DNA of 64,000 nt. It comes from Bhargavaea ginsengi (GTDB lineage: Bacteria; Bacillota; Bacilli; Bacillales_A; Planococcaceae). The stretch spans positions 22,827 through 86,826 of the forward strand of contig NZ_FNZF01000008.1 in NCBI RefSeq assembly GCF_900109165.1, read 5' to 3'. Shown here piece after piece: positions 9,309-19,805 of this stretch (the first letter of the stretch is position 1; each line of letters starts with the position of its first letter). Under the pieces are notes generated by a model. The model saw nothing but the letters and a program-made list of their open reading frames with translations, was not told the origin of the DNA and made no database searches. A program made the position numbers and the translations under genes.

Positions 9309-9349
9309 CAAGCCCGGCCTGCATCAAGCAGAACGGGCTTGCTTTTTGT
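9309..9349 (+). terminator. Terminator of the fadNAE operon
   Basis: Stem CAAGCCCG / CGGGCTTG, with part of the 17-base loop able to pair, is followed by CTTTTTGTT. Confidence 0.8.
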
Positions 9350-9387
9350 TATACTTGTCCCATGAGCAGAAGCAGGGAGGCAAGGGA

Positions 9388-9744
9388 ATGGCGATCACAT
9401 ATTATGGATATCCGAAGTGCACCACCTGCCGGAAGGCAAAAAAGTGGCTGGATGAGCATGGGGTGGACTATGATGAAATCGATATCAAGGACGCGCCACC
9501 GTCCGAAAAACAGCTCCGGGAAATTATTGCTGCAAGCGGCCTCGAGCTAAAGAAATTCTTTAACACAAGCGGGAAAGTCTATCGGGAAGGCGGTCTCAAA
9601 GACCGCCTTCCCGGGATGTCTGAGGATGAGCAGATCAGTCTTCTCGCCTCTGACGGGATGCTGATCAAGCGTCCGATCGTCTTTGACGGTGAAAAAGCGA
9701 CCGTCGGATTCCGGGAAGCGGATTTTGAATCCGTATGGAATTAA
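9388..9744 (+). CDS. yusI: ArsC/Spx-family protein (YusI-like)
   Basis: 118 residues with the arsenate reductase/Spx fold and a redox motif CTTCRKAKKW near residue 11. That is CxxC as in Spx and YusI, rather than the single Cys of glutaredoxin-dependent ArsC. The C-terminal IKRPIVFDG stretch carries the conserved RP. Function in this group is not established. Start at the ATG after GGGAGG. Its position between fadE and gcvH reproduces the B. subtilis yusLKJ-yusI-yusH order. It is too short and differently placed to be Spx itself. Confidence 0.85.
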   Translation: MAITYYGYPKCTTCRKAKKWLDEHGVDYDEIDIKDAPPSEKQLREIIAASGLELKKFFNTSGKVYREGGLKDRLPGMSEDEQISLLASDGMLIKRPIVFDGEKATVGFREADFESVWN

Positions 9745-9816
9745 GCGACTATTGAGTTTCCTGCCGCTGTATGGCAAACTGAGATGGATGGATAACTAAT
9801 TCCTGGAGGGGTCAGA

Positions 9817-10197
9817 ATGAGCACACCAACAGAACTTCGCTACTCTGAAGAACACGAATGGGTCAAGACTGAAGACGGCAAGGCCCGGATCGGTATCACA
9901 CATTTTGCGCAAGCTGAACTCGGCGATATCGTATTCGTCGAACTGCCTGAAGTTGGCGACGAAATCAAGGCGGACGAGCCTTTCGGAAGCGTTGAGTCGG
10001 TCAAGACGGTATCCGAACTGTATGCACCGATCAGCGGCACTGTCGTTGAAGTGAACGAAGATCTCGAGGATAGCCCTGAGTTCGTCAACGAATCGCCTTA
10101 CGAAAAGGCGTGGATGGTCGTTGTTGAACCGTCTGATTCTTCGGAAATCGATAAGCTTATGTCTGCTGAACAATACGATCAAATGACGCAGGGCTGA
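9817..10197 (+). CDS. gcvH: Glycine cleavage system H protein / lipoyl carrier
   Basis: 126 residues, complete H protein. Lys63 in [13 protein letters not shown] is the lipoylation site. H protein shuttles the aminomethyl group in glycine cleavage and in Bacillota is also the primary acceptor in the octanoyl/lipoyl relay to other lipoyl enzymes. No gcvT or gcvP is nearby. The ATG follows TGGAGGGG. The single-gene arrangement with its own terminator matches B. subtilis yusH. Confidence 0.95.
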   Translation: MSTPTELRYSEEHEWVKTEDGKARIGITHFAQAELGDIVFVELPEVGDEIKADEPFGSVESVKTVSELYAPISGTVVEVNEDLEDSPEFVNESPYEKAWMVVVEPSDSSEIDKLMSAEQYDQMTQG

Positions 10198-10210
10198 CCT
10201 GCATGCAGGA

Positions 10211-10236
10211 AACGCCGGCATCTTCCGGCGTTTTTT
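10211..10236 (+). terminator. Terminator of gcvH
   Basis: ACGCCGG / CCGGCGT stem with a 6-base loop, followed by TTTTTT. Confidence 0.85.
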
Positions 10237-10326
10237 GCATCTTCTAATAGAGAAGGACCCCGTCCGGAGCCGAAGCCTTAACCGGATGAGTCCTGAATCA
10301 CACGGTGTGCTCGTGGAGGGATCAGG

Positions 10327-10665
10327 ATGAACGACAAAGTAATTATCGTCGAAGGCAGCTCAGACAGGAAACGGATTTCCCGGCTACTGGATGAACCGGT
10401 GGATATTATCTGCACGAACGGAACGGCAAGCCCGACCAGGATCGAAGAACTTCTCGAACCGTACGAAGGTGCGGATATCTACGCGTTTTTCGATGCCGAC
10501 CGTTCCGGTGAAAAGTTGCGGGCGCTACTCAGGAGAGAGTATCCGGAAGCCCGGCATTTGTATACGGACCGCGTATACCGGGAGGTGGCGACAACGCCGC
10601 TCCGTGTGCTCGCGGAAGAGCTCCTGTCGGCAAACATCGAAATCAAGACCGAATTTCTGCTGTAA
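10327..10665 (+). CDS. yusF: Toprim-domain protein (YusF-like)
   Basis: 112 residues forming one small Toprim domain. The catalytic Glu is in IIVEGSSDR near residue 9 and the acidic DxD in FFDADRSGEK near residue 56. Free-standing Toprim proteins of this kind (relatives of RNase M5 N-termini) are predicted metal-dependent nucleases or nucleotidyl-processing enzymes. No specific reaction can be assigned. ATG after GGAGGGATCAGG. It is followed within 14 bases by the yusE-like gene, likely one transcript, as in B. subtilis. Confidence 0.8.
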   Translation: MNDKVIIVEGSSDRKRISRLLDEPVDIICTNGTASPTRIEELLEPYEGADIYAFFDADRSGEKLRALLRREYPEARHLYTDRVYREVATTPLRVLAEELLSANIEIKTEFLL

Positions 10666-10678
10666 AGGATGAGCATGT

Positions 10679-10978
10679 TTGGAAGAATGGAATCTGCAAC
10701 AATTTGAAGAAGCATCGAAAAGCCCGGCCACGGCCGCTTTTTACCTCTATACACCGCTTTGCGGGACGTGCCAGGTGGCGTCGAGGATGATGGAGGTCGT
10801 GGAAAAACTCCTTCCGGAAGTCAAACTGGGCAAGGCCGACCTCAACTATCATGAAGAAGTTGCCGCCAAGTATGTTGTGGAGAGCGTTCCGTGCCTTCTG
10901 GTTGCAAAAGAGGGCAGGGAAGTGGAGAAGATATATGCTTTCCAGTCGGTCCCATATCTCTATGAAAAATTAAGTTGA
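10679..10978 (+). CDS. yusE: Thioredoxin-like protein (YusE-like)
   Basis: 99 residues with a thioredoxin fold, active site TPLCGTCQVAS near residue 30, and cis-Pro in VVESVPCLLV. An extra Cys directly follows the cis-Pro. The start is a TTG with AAAGGATG upstream; no in-frame ATG fits. Probably a cytoplasmic thiol-disulfide exchanger of unknown partner. The stop codon lies inside the -35 element of the met promoter, so yusE and the met operon are packed without spare sequence. Confidence 0.8.
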   Translation: MEEWNLQQFEEASKSPATAAFYLYTPLCGTCQVASRMMEVVEKLLPEVKLGKADLNYHEEVAAKYVVESVPCLLVAKEGREVEKIYAFQSVPYLYEKLS

Positions 10979-11003
10979 CGCCAATCAGGTGCTATGATAT
11001 AGT
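10975..11003 (+). promoter_or_regulatory. SigA-type promoter of the met operon
   Basis: TTGACG, 17-base spacer, TATAGT. The -35 overlaps the yusE stop codon. The predicted transcript starts about 45 bases before the SAM aptamer. Confidence 0.8.
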
Positions 11004-11051
11004 TTCATCCATCAGTCATCCTACAGACGGATGAACATAAACGAATACGGA

Positions 11052-11230
11052 AACTCTTATTGAGAGCGGCGGAGGGAAGTGCCCGATGAAGCCCGGCAAC
11101 CGTCACGGAAACGTGAAATGGTGCCAAATCACTCAAAGCGCAAGCGCTTTGGCAGATGAGAGGAAATGCGCCGGACCTGAGACGGAACGGCTGCGCGACC
11201 TGTCTGCCTGCCCGCAGACAGGTCTTTTTT
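11052..11230 (+). promoter_or_regulatory. SAM-I (S-box) riboswitch with terminator
   Basis: The aptamer shows the S-box core: CTTAT..GAGAG, GGAGGGA, GATGAAGCCCGGCAACC, GGTGCCAAATC, and the closing AGATGAGAG (to about 11166). The expression platform is an 11-bp terminator stem (GACCTGTCTGC / GCAGACAGGTC) followed by six Ts at 11197-11230, 18 bases before metN. S-adenosylmethionine binding should favour termination, so metNIQ is expressed when methionine is scarce. Confidence 0.95.
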
Positions 11231-11247
11231 ATTACAGAGGTGACCAA

Positions 11248-12273
11248 ATGATTAAGTTAGAACAGATAACCAAACAGTTCCGGCTTTCCAACCGGACACT
11301 CACCGCGGTCGATGCGGTGGATCTTGAAATCCGTGAAGGGGAGATATTCGGCATCATCGGCTACAGCGGTGCAGGTAAAAGCACACTGATCCGTATGCTG
11401 AATGGCCTTGAAAAGCCGACGAGCGGCAACGTGACTGTAAACGGCATGAAAATGTCCTCGGTCTCCGGGGCGGATCTGAGGAAGGCCCGCCAGAAGGTGA
11501 GTATGATTTTTCAGCACTTCAATCTGCTATGGTCCCGCACGGTTGCGGAGAACATTGCGTTCCCTCTTGAAATTGCAGGGGTGAAAAAAGCGGACCGGGA
11601 GCCTAAAGTACGAGAGCTGATCCGGCTTGTCGGCCTGGAGGGTAGAGAGGACGCCTATCCGTCCGAACTCTCAGGCGGTCAGAAACAGCGTGTCGGGATC
11701 GCCCGCGCGCTGGCCAATGATCCGGATGTACTTCTATGCGACGAAGCCACCTCCGCTCTCGACCCGGAGACCACCGATTCAATCCTGGATCTTCTTACCG
11801 ATATCAATAAGCGGTTGAACCTGACGATTGTGCTGATTACTCATGAAATGCACGTCATCCGGAAAATCTGTCACCGGGTGGCTGTCATGGAAGCAGGCCA
11901 GGTGGTCGAGATGGGGAATGTGCTCCAGGTCTTCCGCTCGCCGCAGCAGCCGATCACCAAGCGGTTTGTCTCACAGGTCACGGAGTCACCTGATGTAAAG
12001 CAGGCGATCGGGCAGCTGATCAAGGAAAACCCGGACGGCACATTGATCCGTCTGGGCTTTGTCGGCGAACGTACGGGAGAGCCCGTACTTGCCCGGCTCA
12101 TCCGTACATTCAACATCGATGTCAACATTCTGCAGGCCAACGTCTCGCAGACGCATGGCGGAACTTTCGGGTCCATCATCCTGAATCTGGCCGGCGATGA
12201 ATCAGCGGTTGCGGAGGCAGTGGAATTCCTCCACTCGGAAGGCGTGGAAACAGAGGTGATCGAACGTGATTGA
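11248..12273 (+). CDS. metN: Methionine ABC transporter ATP-binding protein
   Basis: 341 residues. ABC ATPase with Walker A GYSGAGKST, signature LSGGQKQRVGIARAL and Walker B VLLCDEATSALDP. A C-terminal ACT-like NIL domain of about 75 residues (from about 265) mediates feedback inhibition by internal methionine in this family. It energises methionine uptake with MetI and MetQ. The ATG follows AGAGGTGA, directly downstream of the SAM riboswitch terminator. The end overlaps metI by 8 bases. Confidence 0.95.
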   Translation: MIKLEQITKQFRLSNRTLTAVDAVDLEIREGEIFGIIGYSGAGKSTLIRMLNGLEKPTSGNVTVNGMKMSSVSGADLRKARQKVSMIFQHFNLLWSRTVAENIAFPLEIAGVKKADREPKVRELIRLVGLEGREDAYPSELSGGQKQRVGIARALANDPDVLLCDEATSALDPETTDSILDLLTDINKRLNLTIVLITHEMHVIRKICHRVAVMEAGQVVEMGNVLQVFRSPQQPITKRFVSQVTESPDVKQAIGQLIKENPDGTLIRLGFVGERTGEPVLARLIRTFNIDVNILQANVSQTHGGTFGSIILNLAGDESAVAEAVEFLHSEGVETEVIERD

Positions 12274-12934
12274 ACAACTGTTTCCAAACGTTGACTGGGA
12301 CAAGATGTGGGAAGCTACGCTTGAGACCCTGTACATGACAGCAGTTGCTACACTGTTCACTTTCCTGATCGGGCTCGTGCTCGGCATCCTGCTTTTCCTG
12401 ACAGGGCCTAAAGGAATCTACCAGAACCGGCTGTCCAACCTGATCACAGCGGCATTCGTCAACATCTTCCGGTCGATTCCATTTATTATCCTGATCATTT
12501 TGCTGATTCCGCTGACGAAGTTTCTGCTCGGCTCGATCCGCGGCCCGAACGCGGCCCTGCCGGCACTGATCATCGGTTCCGCGCCGTTTTACGGACGGAT
12601 GGTCCAGATCGCGCTTGCGGAGATCGACAAAGGGGTCATTGAGGCCGCGCGCTCCATGGGGGCGACCACGTGGACCATCATCCGGAAAGTGCTTCTTCCG
12701 GAATCGATGCCGGCGCTGATCTCCGGCATCACTGTGACGGCAATTGCGCTTGTCGGATATACGGCGATGGCAGGAATCATCGGTGCAGGCGGCCTGGGCA
12801 ACCTGGCTTATCTGGACGGATTTCAGAGAAGCCGGACCGACGTGACGATTGTCGCCACGATCCTGATCCTGGTCATTGTTTTTGCCATCCAGTGGATCGG
12901 GGACATTCTGGTCAAGCGGACGGACAAACGCTAA
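12266..12934 (+). CDS. metI: Methionine ABC transporter permease
   Basis: 222 residues, about five membrane segments, with the binding-protein-dependent permease loop EAARSMGATTWTIIRKVLLPE that docks on MetN. GTG start overlapping metN by 8 bases, so translation is coupled; the GAGGTGATC upstream serves as ribosome site. It forms the membrane channel of the MetNIQ importer. Confidence 0.95.
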   Translation: MIEQLFPNVDWDKMWEATLETLYMTAVATLFTFLIGLVLGILLFLTGPKGIYQNRLSNLITAAFVNIFRSIPFIILIILLIPLTKFLLGSIRGPNAALPALIIGSAPFYGRMVQIALAEIDKGVIEAARSMGATTWTIIRKVLLPESMPALISGITVTAIALVGYTAMAGIIGAGGLGNLAYLDGFQRSRTDVTIVATILILVIVFAIQWIGDILVKRTDKR

Positions 12935-12978
12935 AATTCATTTTAAAACCAATCACAAAACCCAAGGGGGAAACAATC

Positions 12979-13836
12979 ATGAAGAAATTTGTAGCAGGAC
13001 TATTTTTGGCGACTGGAACACTCGCTCTGGCAGCATGTGGTGCAGGCGGAGACGACACGTCTTCAGGAACATCCGAAGGCGGGGAAAGCGGCGGGGAGCC
13101 GAAGGAACTCGTTGTTGGCGCATCCAACGTTCCGCATGCTCTCATCCTGGAAGAGGCAAAACCGCTTCTCGAGGAAAAGGGTATCGAGCTTAAAATCGAA
13201 ACCTACCAGGACTATGTTCTCCCGAACGAGGACCTTGAATCTGAAGAAATTGATGCGAACTACTTCCAGCACATCCCTTATCTTGAAACCCAGATGGCCG
13301 ACCACGGCTATGACTTCGTGAATGCAGGCGGCATCCATATCGAACCGATCGGCATCTATTCCAAGAAGTACGATTCCCTCGAGGATCTGCCGGATGGCGC
13401 AACAATTCTCATGAGCAACTCGGTCGCTGACCATGGCCGGATCCTTTCCATGCTGGAAAGCCAGGGCCTCATCAAGCTTGATGAGGGAGTCGACAAGACT
13501 GCGGCAGAGGTCAAAGATATCGTAGAAAATCCGAAAAACCTCGAGTTCGACGCAGATTATGAAGCATCCTTCCTGCCTCAGCTCTACAATCAGGATGAAG
13601 GGGATGCGCTCCTTATCAACTCCAACTATGCGATTGACGCCGGGCTCAACCCGCTGGAAGATGCAATCGCACTCGAGGACTCCGAATCTCCTTACGTCAA
13701 CGTGATCGCTGTCCGCAGCGGTGACGAAGAAAATGAAGAGATCCAGGCACTTGTCGAAGTGCTCCGCTCCAAGGAAATTCAGGACTTCATCGTTGAAGAA
13801 TGGGGCGGCTCGGTCGTACCTGTTGACGGAGAATAA
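12979..13836 (+). CDS. metQ: Methionine-binding lipoprotein
   Basis: 285 residues. A signal peptide (MKKFVAGLFLATGTLALAAC) has lipobox LAAC, so the mature protein is lipid-anchored at Cys20. A Gly/Ser/Glu-rich linker follows, then the NlpA/MetQ fold (VVGASNVPHALILEEAKPLL, QDYVLPNEDL). It delivers methionine, possibly D-methionine too, to MetI. ATG after AAGGGGG. Last gene of the S-box operon, closed by a strong terminator. Confidence 0.95.
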   Translation: MKKFVAGLFLATGTLALAACGAGGDDTSSGTSEGGESGGEPKELVVGASNVPHALILEEAKPLLEEKGIELKIETYQDYVLPNEDLESEEIDANYFQHIPYLETQMADHGYDFVNAGGIHIEPIGIYSKKYDSLEDLPDGATILMSNSVADHGRILSMLESQGLIKLDEGVDKTAAEVKDIVENPKNLEFDADYEASFLPQLYNQDEGDALLINSNYAIDAGLNPLEDAIALEDSESPYVNVIAVRSGDEENEEIQALVEVLRSKEIQDFIVEEWGGSVVPVDGE

Positions 13837-13854
13837 TTGAATTGGACAAAATAG

Positions 13855-13901
13855 GCCGCCGCGCCGGGATTTAAAACATATCCCGGCGCGGCGGCTTTTT
13901 T
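13855..13901 (+). terminator. Terminator of metNIQ
   Basis: A very GC-rich stem of about 16 bp (GCCGCCGCGCCGGGAT and complement) is followed by TTTTTT. Confidence 0.9.
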
Positions 13902-14248
13902 AGTGCTTAGGAAATTATAAATTGTCACTCTGTGGATAACAGCTATTCAGGCGGCATTCACGGCCAGCTTCAGCGCCCAGCAACTGGCAAACTTCACCCT
14001 TCTCGATTGCGATAAGTCAACATCGGTTCGTTCCTCACCGTGTTTCTTTTACCTCATTGTAAAGGGCTCCAGTTTGTACGCTGCTGAAAGGGCGCTTGCG
14101 CTTTTGTTCTGCCTGCCTGTCTTTTCCTGTTGTAACCGCTAACAAGAAAATGTATTCTGAATAAGTGACCAAGCCTTCTAACGGCTGGGGGAATGTGATA
14201 AAGTGGTCACATAAAAAAACAAGTGTCTTTTTAGGGGGAACACTCATC
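13902..14248 (+). promoter_or_regulatory. Promoter and structured leader of the DAACS symporter gene
   Basis: The 350-base gap after metQ has no convincing gene. It contains TTGTAA, a 17-base spacer and TATTCT at 14130-14158. At the predicted start of the RNA is a stem-loop with 7-bp outer arms GTGACCA / TGGTCAC (14164-14208) and an inner AGCC/GGCT hairpin. The rest, 13902-14129, shows nothing recognisable. Confidence 0.6.
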
Positions 14249-15469
14249 ATGAAGAAAATCGGTCTGCTCGGCCGGATCGTCATCGCCATTGCGCTGGCGG
14301 TCGGCATCGGCGCGATCCTCACACAGATCCCGGAAAAGTATGGGCTCTGGTTCGTGGAGCTCGGCGCGACATTTAATATGCTGTTCGGCGGATTTCTAAG
14401 CTTCGTCGTTCCGCTCATCATCATCGGCTTTATTGCACCCGGCATTGCCAAGCTCGGCAAAGGTTCCGCGAAGATGCTGGGTCTCTCGACCGGACTGGCC
14501 TATGCTTCCACGATCATTGCGGGTATCCTGGCGTTTTTCGTGGCATCCAACGTTCTTCCTGGATTGATCGGCGCTCCTTCTGTTGATGGAATCAGCGACC
14601 CGTCGGAAGCACTGGCTTCGGCGTTCTTTGAGCTTGAGATCGTGCCGATCATGGGCGTGCTCACTTCTCTCATCTTTGCGTTTCTGATGGGAATCGGGAT
14701 GGCTGCGACCGGAAGCAAGACATTGATCAGCGTGTTTGAGGAATTCCAGAATCTGATCGAGAAGACGATCAGCAGTGTCATCATCCCGCTGCTGCCGTTC
14801 CATATCTTTGGCGTCTTCCTCAATATGACTTACGCCGGACAGGTAGCAAGTGTCCTTTCGGTTTTCGCAATGGTGTTCGTTCTGATCATCGCCATGCACT
14901 TGTTCATGCTTCTGCTCCAGTACACGGCGGCAGGGGCGCTCACACAGCGCAATCCGTTCCGCCTCTTGAAAACGATGGCACCTGCTTACTTTACGGCGCT
15001 CGGCACGCAGTCTTCCGCGGCGACCATTCCGGTCACCGTCCGTCAGGCCCGCAAAACCGGAGCGTCGGACAAGGTTGTTGACTTCACGGTACCACTGTTC
15101 GCCAATATCCATCTGTCGGGCAGTACGATCACGCTGACAACCTGTGCGATCGGTGTCATGCTCATGAATGGTACGCCCGTCACAATTGGCCCGATGATGC
15201 AATTCATCGCCGTTCTCGGCGTGACCATGATCGCAGCACCCGGCGTTCCGGGCGGAGCTGTCATGGCGGCGCTAGGCCTTTTGTCCTCAATGCTTGGCTT
15301 CACAGAGCCGATGATTGCTCTGATGATCGCTCTCTATATGGCACAGGACAGCTTTGGTACGGCGACGAACGTAACTGGGGACGGAGCGCTTGCCATCATC
15401 ACAGACCGTTTTGCAAACTCGGAAGAGGCCGCTTCTTCACCTGCAGCGGCAGGAACGAAAACAGTCTGA
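14249..15469 (+). CDS. Dicarboxylate/amino acid:cation symporter (DAACS family)
   Basis: 406 residues, strongly hydrophobic, with the glutamate-transporter fold. The serine-rich reentrant loop is LGTQSSAATIPVTV near residue 280. The HP2/TM8 region reads GDGALAIITDR near the end, with the conserved D..T..N-type TM7-8 stretch LTTCAIGVMLMNG in between. It imports an anionic or polar substrate with Na+ or H+; substrate (glutamate, aspartate, serine or a dicarboxylate) is not clear. ATG at 14249 after AGGGGGAA. An upstream extension of 28 codons would run through the leader stem-loop and is rejected. Single-gene unit. Confidence 0.85.
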   Translation: MKKIGLLGRIVIAIALAVGIGAILTQIPEKYGLWFVELGATFNMLFGGFLSFVVPLIIIGFIAPGIAKLGKGSAKMLGLSTGLAYASTIIAGILAFFVASNVLPGLIGAPSVDGISDPSEALASAFFELEIVPIMGVLTSLIFAFLMGIGMAATGSKTLISVFEEFQNLIEKTISSVIIPLLPFHIFGVFLNMTYAGQVASVLSVFAMVFVLIIAMHLFMLLLQYTAAGALTQRNPFRLLKTMAPAYFTALGTQSSAATIPVTVRQARKTGASDKVVDFTVPLFANIHLSGSTITLTTCAIGVMLMNGTPVTIGPMMQFIAVLGVTMIAAPGVPGGAVMAALGLLSSMLGFTEPMIALMIALYMAQDSFGTATNVTGDGALAIITDRFANSEEAASSPAAAGTKTV

Positions 15470-15555
15470 TTTTCCCTGTTTTGAAGTGTGGAGATGGGGT
15501 ACACTAGAAGGGAAATCAAACCGGCATTAGCCGGCATTATCGAAAGGAATGGTTC

Positions 15556-15759
15556 ATTATCGACCCCACGAGGCTCGAGTATACGGACAGGATGGCACAA
15601 AGTTTTCGGAGTACACACGGCATCGGCTATGAGGATTACCGCATGAATCCGAAGCTTCAGCTGGAAGTGGAAAAGCAGCGGGAGCGGGAATACGCCCTCA
15701 GCCAATCTTTCGGCAGCAGGCCGGAAACGGGTGGCCATCACCAGACAATGACCGAATAA
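15556..15759 (+). CDS. Small hypothetical protein, probable non-ATG (ATT) start
   Basis: 67 codons in frame, reading IDPTRLEYTDRMAQSFRS, then HGIGYEDYRMNPKLQLEVEK and a Gln/Glu/Ser-rich tail ending HHQTMTE. The composition is protein-like (charged, amphipathic, no membrane segment). An AAAGGA site sits 7 bases before ATT at 15556; ATG start candidates in this frame begin only at 15592. A terminator follows 16 bases after the stop, supporting a real transcript. ATT starts are rare (infC is the classic case). The alternative is a shorter protein from the ATG at 15592, preceded by ACAGG only. Function unknown. Confidence 0.5.
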   Translation: MIDPTRLEYTDRMAQSFRSTHGIGYEDYRMNPKLQLEVEKQREREYALSQSFGSRPETGGHHQTMTE

Positions 15760-15774
15760 TAATGAACCCGTATT

Positions 15775-15808
15775 AAAGGACCGCCGCTTTAAGCGCCGGT
15801 CCTTTTGT
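15775..15808 (+). terminator. Terminator after the small protein gene
   Basis: AAAGGACCG-CCGC / GCG-CCGGTCCTTTT imperfect stem followed by TTTTGT. Confidence 0.75.
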
Positions 15809-15813
15809 CAATC

Positions 15814-15828
15814 TGATTACCATTCTCA
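15814..15828 (+). promoter_or_regulatory. Fur-box-like site 1 upstream of suf
   Basis: TGATTACCATTCTCA matches the 7-1-7 Fur consensus TGATAAT-N-ATTATCA at all but three of 14 positions. PerR or Zur boxes share the pattern, so the regulator is an inference. Confidence 0.45.
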
Positions 15829-15843
15829 ATGGCAGGCGATAAT

Positions 15844-15858
15844 TGAAAATGACTTTCA
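15844..15858 (+). promoter_or_regulatory. Fur-box-like site 2 upstream of suf
   Basis: TGAAAATGACTTTCA is a 7-1-7 palindrome matching the Fur consensus at 11 of 14 positions. With site 1 it brackets a -10-like GATAAT at 15838-15843. Confidence 0.45.
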
Positions 15859-15870
15859 CTGAAGGCCAAA

Positions 15871-15920
15871 GTTGCCTGGAATCCTTTAAATAACAGGATT
15901 TTCGCGATTCCAGGACCAAC
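15871..15920 (+). other. Stem-loop with two alternative pairings upstream of suf
   Basis: GTTG-CCTGGAATC (15871-15883) can pair with GATTCCAGG-(AC)-CAAC (15906-15920). The segment AATCCT (15880-15885) can instead pair with AGGATT (15895-15900). The two foldings exclude each other, as in attenuators, but no T-run follows. Confidence 0.5.
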
Positions 15921-15942
15921 TTATGTGTCTCGTCTAAATGAT

Positions 15943-15971
15943 TTGCAAGCATCCCCAGTTTCAGTTAAGAT
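15943..15971 (+). promoter_or_regulatory. Predicted SigA promoter of the suf operon
   Basis: TTGCAA, 17-base spacer, TAAGAT, about 50 bases before the sufC start codon. Confidence 0.6.
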
Positions 15972-16023
15972 TAGAATGATGATAAATAAGGATGGCATTG
16001 CCGTCCATACTGGAGGTATTCGG

Positions 16024-16803
16024 ATGTCTACTCTCGAAATCAAAGGTCTGCACGTCGAAATTGAAGGCAAGGAAATTCTGAAAGGCGTCGACCTGACTAT
16101 TAATACAAATGAAATCCATGCTGTCATGGGACCGAACGGGACAGGGAAGTCCACGCTCGCTTCGGCTATCATGGGGCATCCAAAATACGAAGTCACTGCC
16201 GGAACAGTCACACTGGACGGCGAAGACGTACTTGAAATGGAAGTCGACGAACGCGCCCAGGCGGGTCTCTTCCTCGCAATGCAATACCCAAGTGAAATCT
16301 CCGGCGTGACAAATGCCGACTTCCTCCGCTCCGCGATCAATGCACAGCGCGAAGAAGGAGACGAAATCTCGCTTATGAAGTTCATCCGTGAACTCGATAG
16401 CAAGATGGATACACTCGAAATGGATCAGGATATGGCACAGCGCTACCTGAACGAAGGCTTCTCCGGCGGTGAGAAAAAGCGCAACGAAATCCTTCAGCTC
16501 ATGATGCTAAAACCTAAATTCGCCATCCTCGACGAGATCGACTCCGGCCTCGACATCGATGCGCTGAAAGTCGTTTCCAAAGGCGTCAACGAAATGCGCG
16601 GCGAGAACTTCGGATGCCTGATCATCACGCACTACCAGCGTCTCCTCAACTACATCACGCCTGACCACGTCCATGTCATGATGCAGGGCCGCGTCGTCAA
16701 ATCCGGCGGACCTGAACTGGCTCATAAGCTTGAGGCACAGGGCTATGACTGGATCAAGGAAGAGCTTGGCATCGAAGATGAAACAATCGGACAAGAAGCA
16801 TAA
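16024..16803 (+). CDS. sufC: Fe-S cluster assembly ATPase SufC
   Basis: 259 residues, cytoplasmic ABC-type ATPase. Walker A is GPNGTGKST and the signature [13 protein letters not shown], with the SufC-typical Glu-Lys-Lys. Walker B is [16 protein letters not shown]. It drives conformational change in the SufBCD scaffold that builds Fe-S clusters. The ATG at 16024 follows TGGAGGT. The frame continues upstream 33 codons through the promoter and is not used. First gene of sufCDSUB, the standard Bacillota order. Confidence 0.95.
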   Translation: MSTLEIKGLHVEIEGKEILKGVDLTINTNEIHAVMGPNGTGKSTLASAIMGHPKYEVTAGTVTLDGEDVLEMEVDERAQAGLFLAMQYPSEISGVTNADFLRSAINAQREEGDEISLMKFIRELDSKMDTLEMDQDMAQRYLNEGFSGGEKKRNEILQLMMLKPKFAILDEIDSGLDIDALKVVSKGVNEMRGENFGCLIITHYQRLLNYITPDHVHVMMQGRVVKSGGPELAHKLEAQGYDWIKEELGIEDETIGQEA

Positions 16804-16821
16804 CGGAAGGGGACAAACGAA

Positions 16822-19791
<2,970 letters not shown>

Positions 19792-19805
19792 ACGGAGGAA
19801 CAATA

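Noticed and set aside
7987..9327. 446-codon open frame antisense to fadE.
   Set aside because: Phe/Asp/Arg-rich shadow frame, no start signals; fadE is a full conserved gene.
13902..14129. Possible gene between metQ and the DAACS promoter.
   Set aside because: Several stops in all frames, no ribosome site, no protein-like reading.
14035..15202. Long minus-strand frames opposite the DAACS gene.
   Set aside because: Arg/His/Asp-rich shadow translation of a membrane-protein gene; no ribosome site and no family features.
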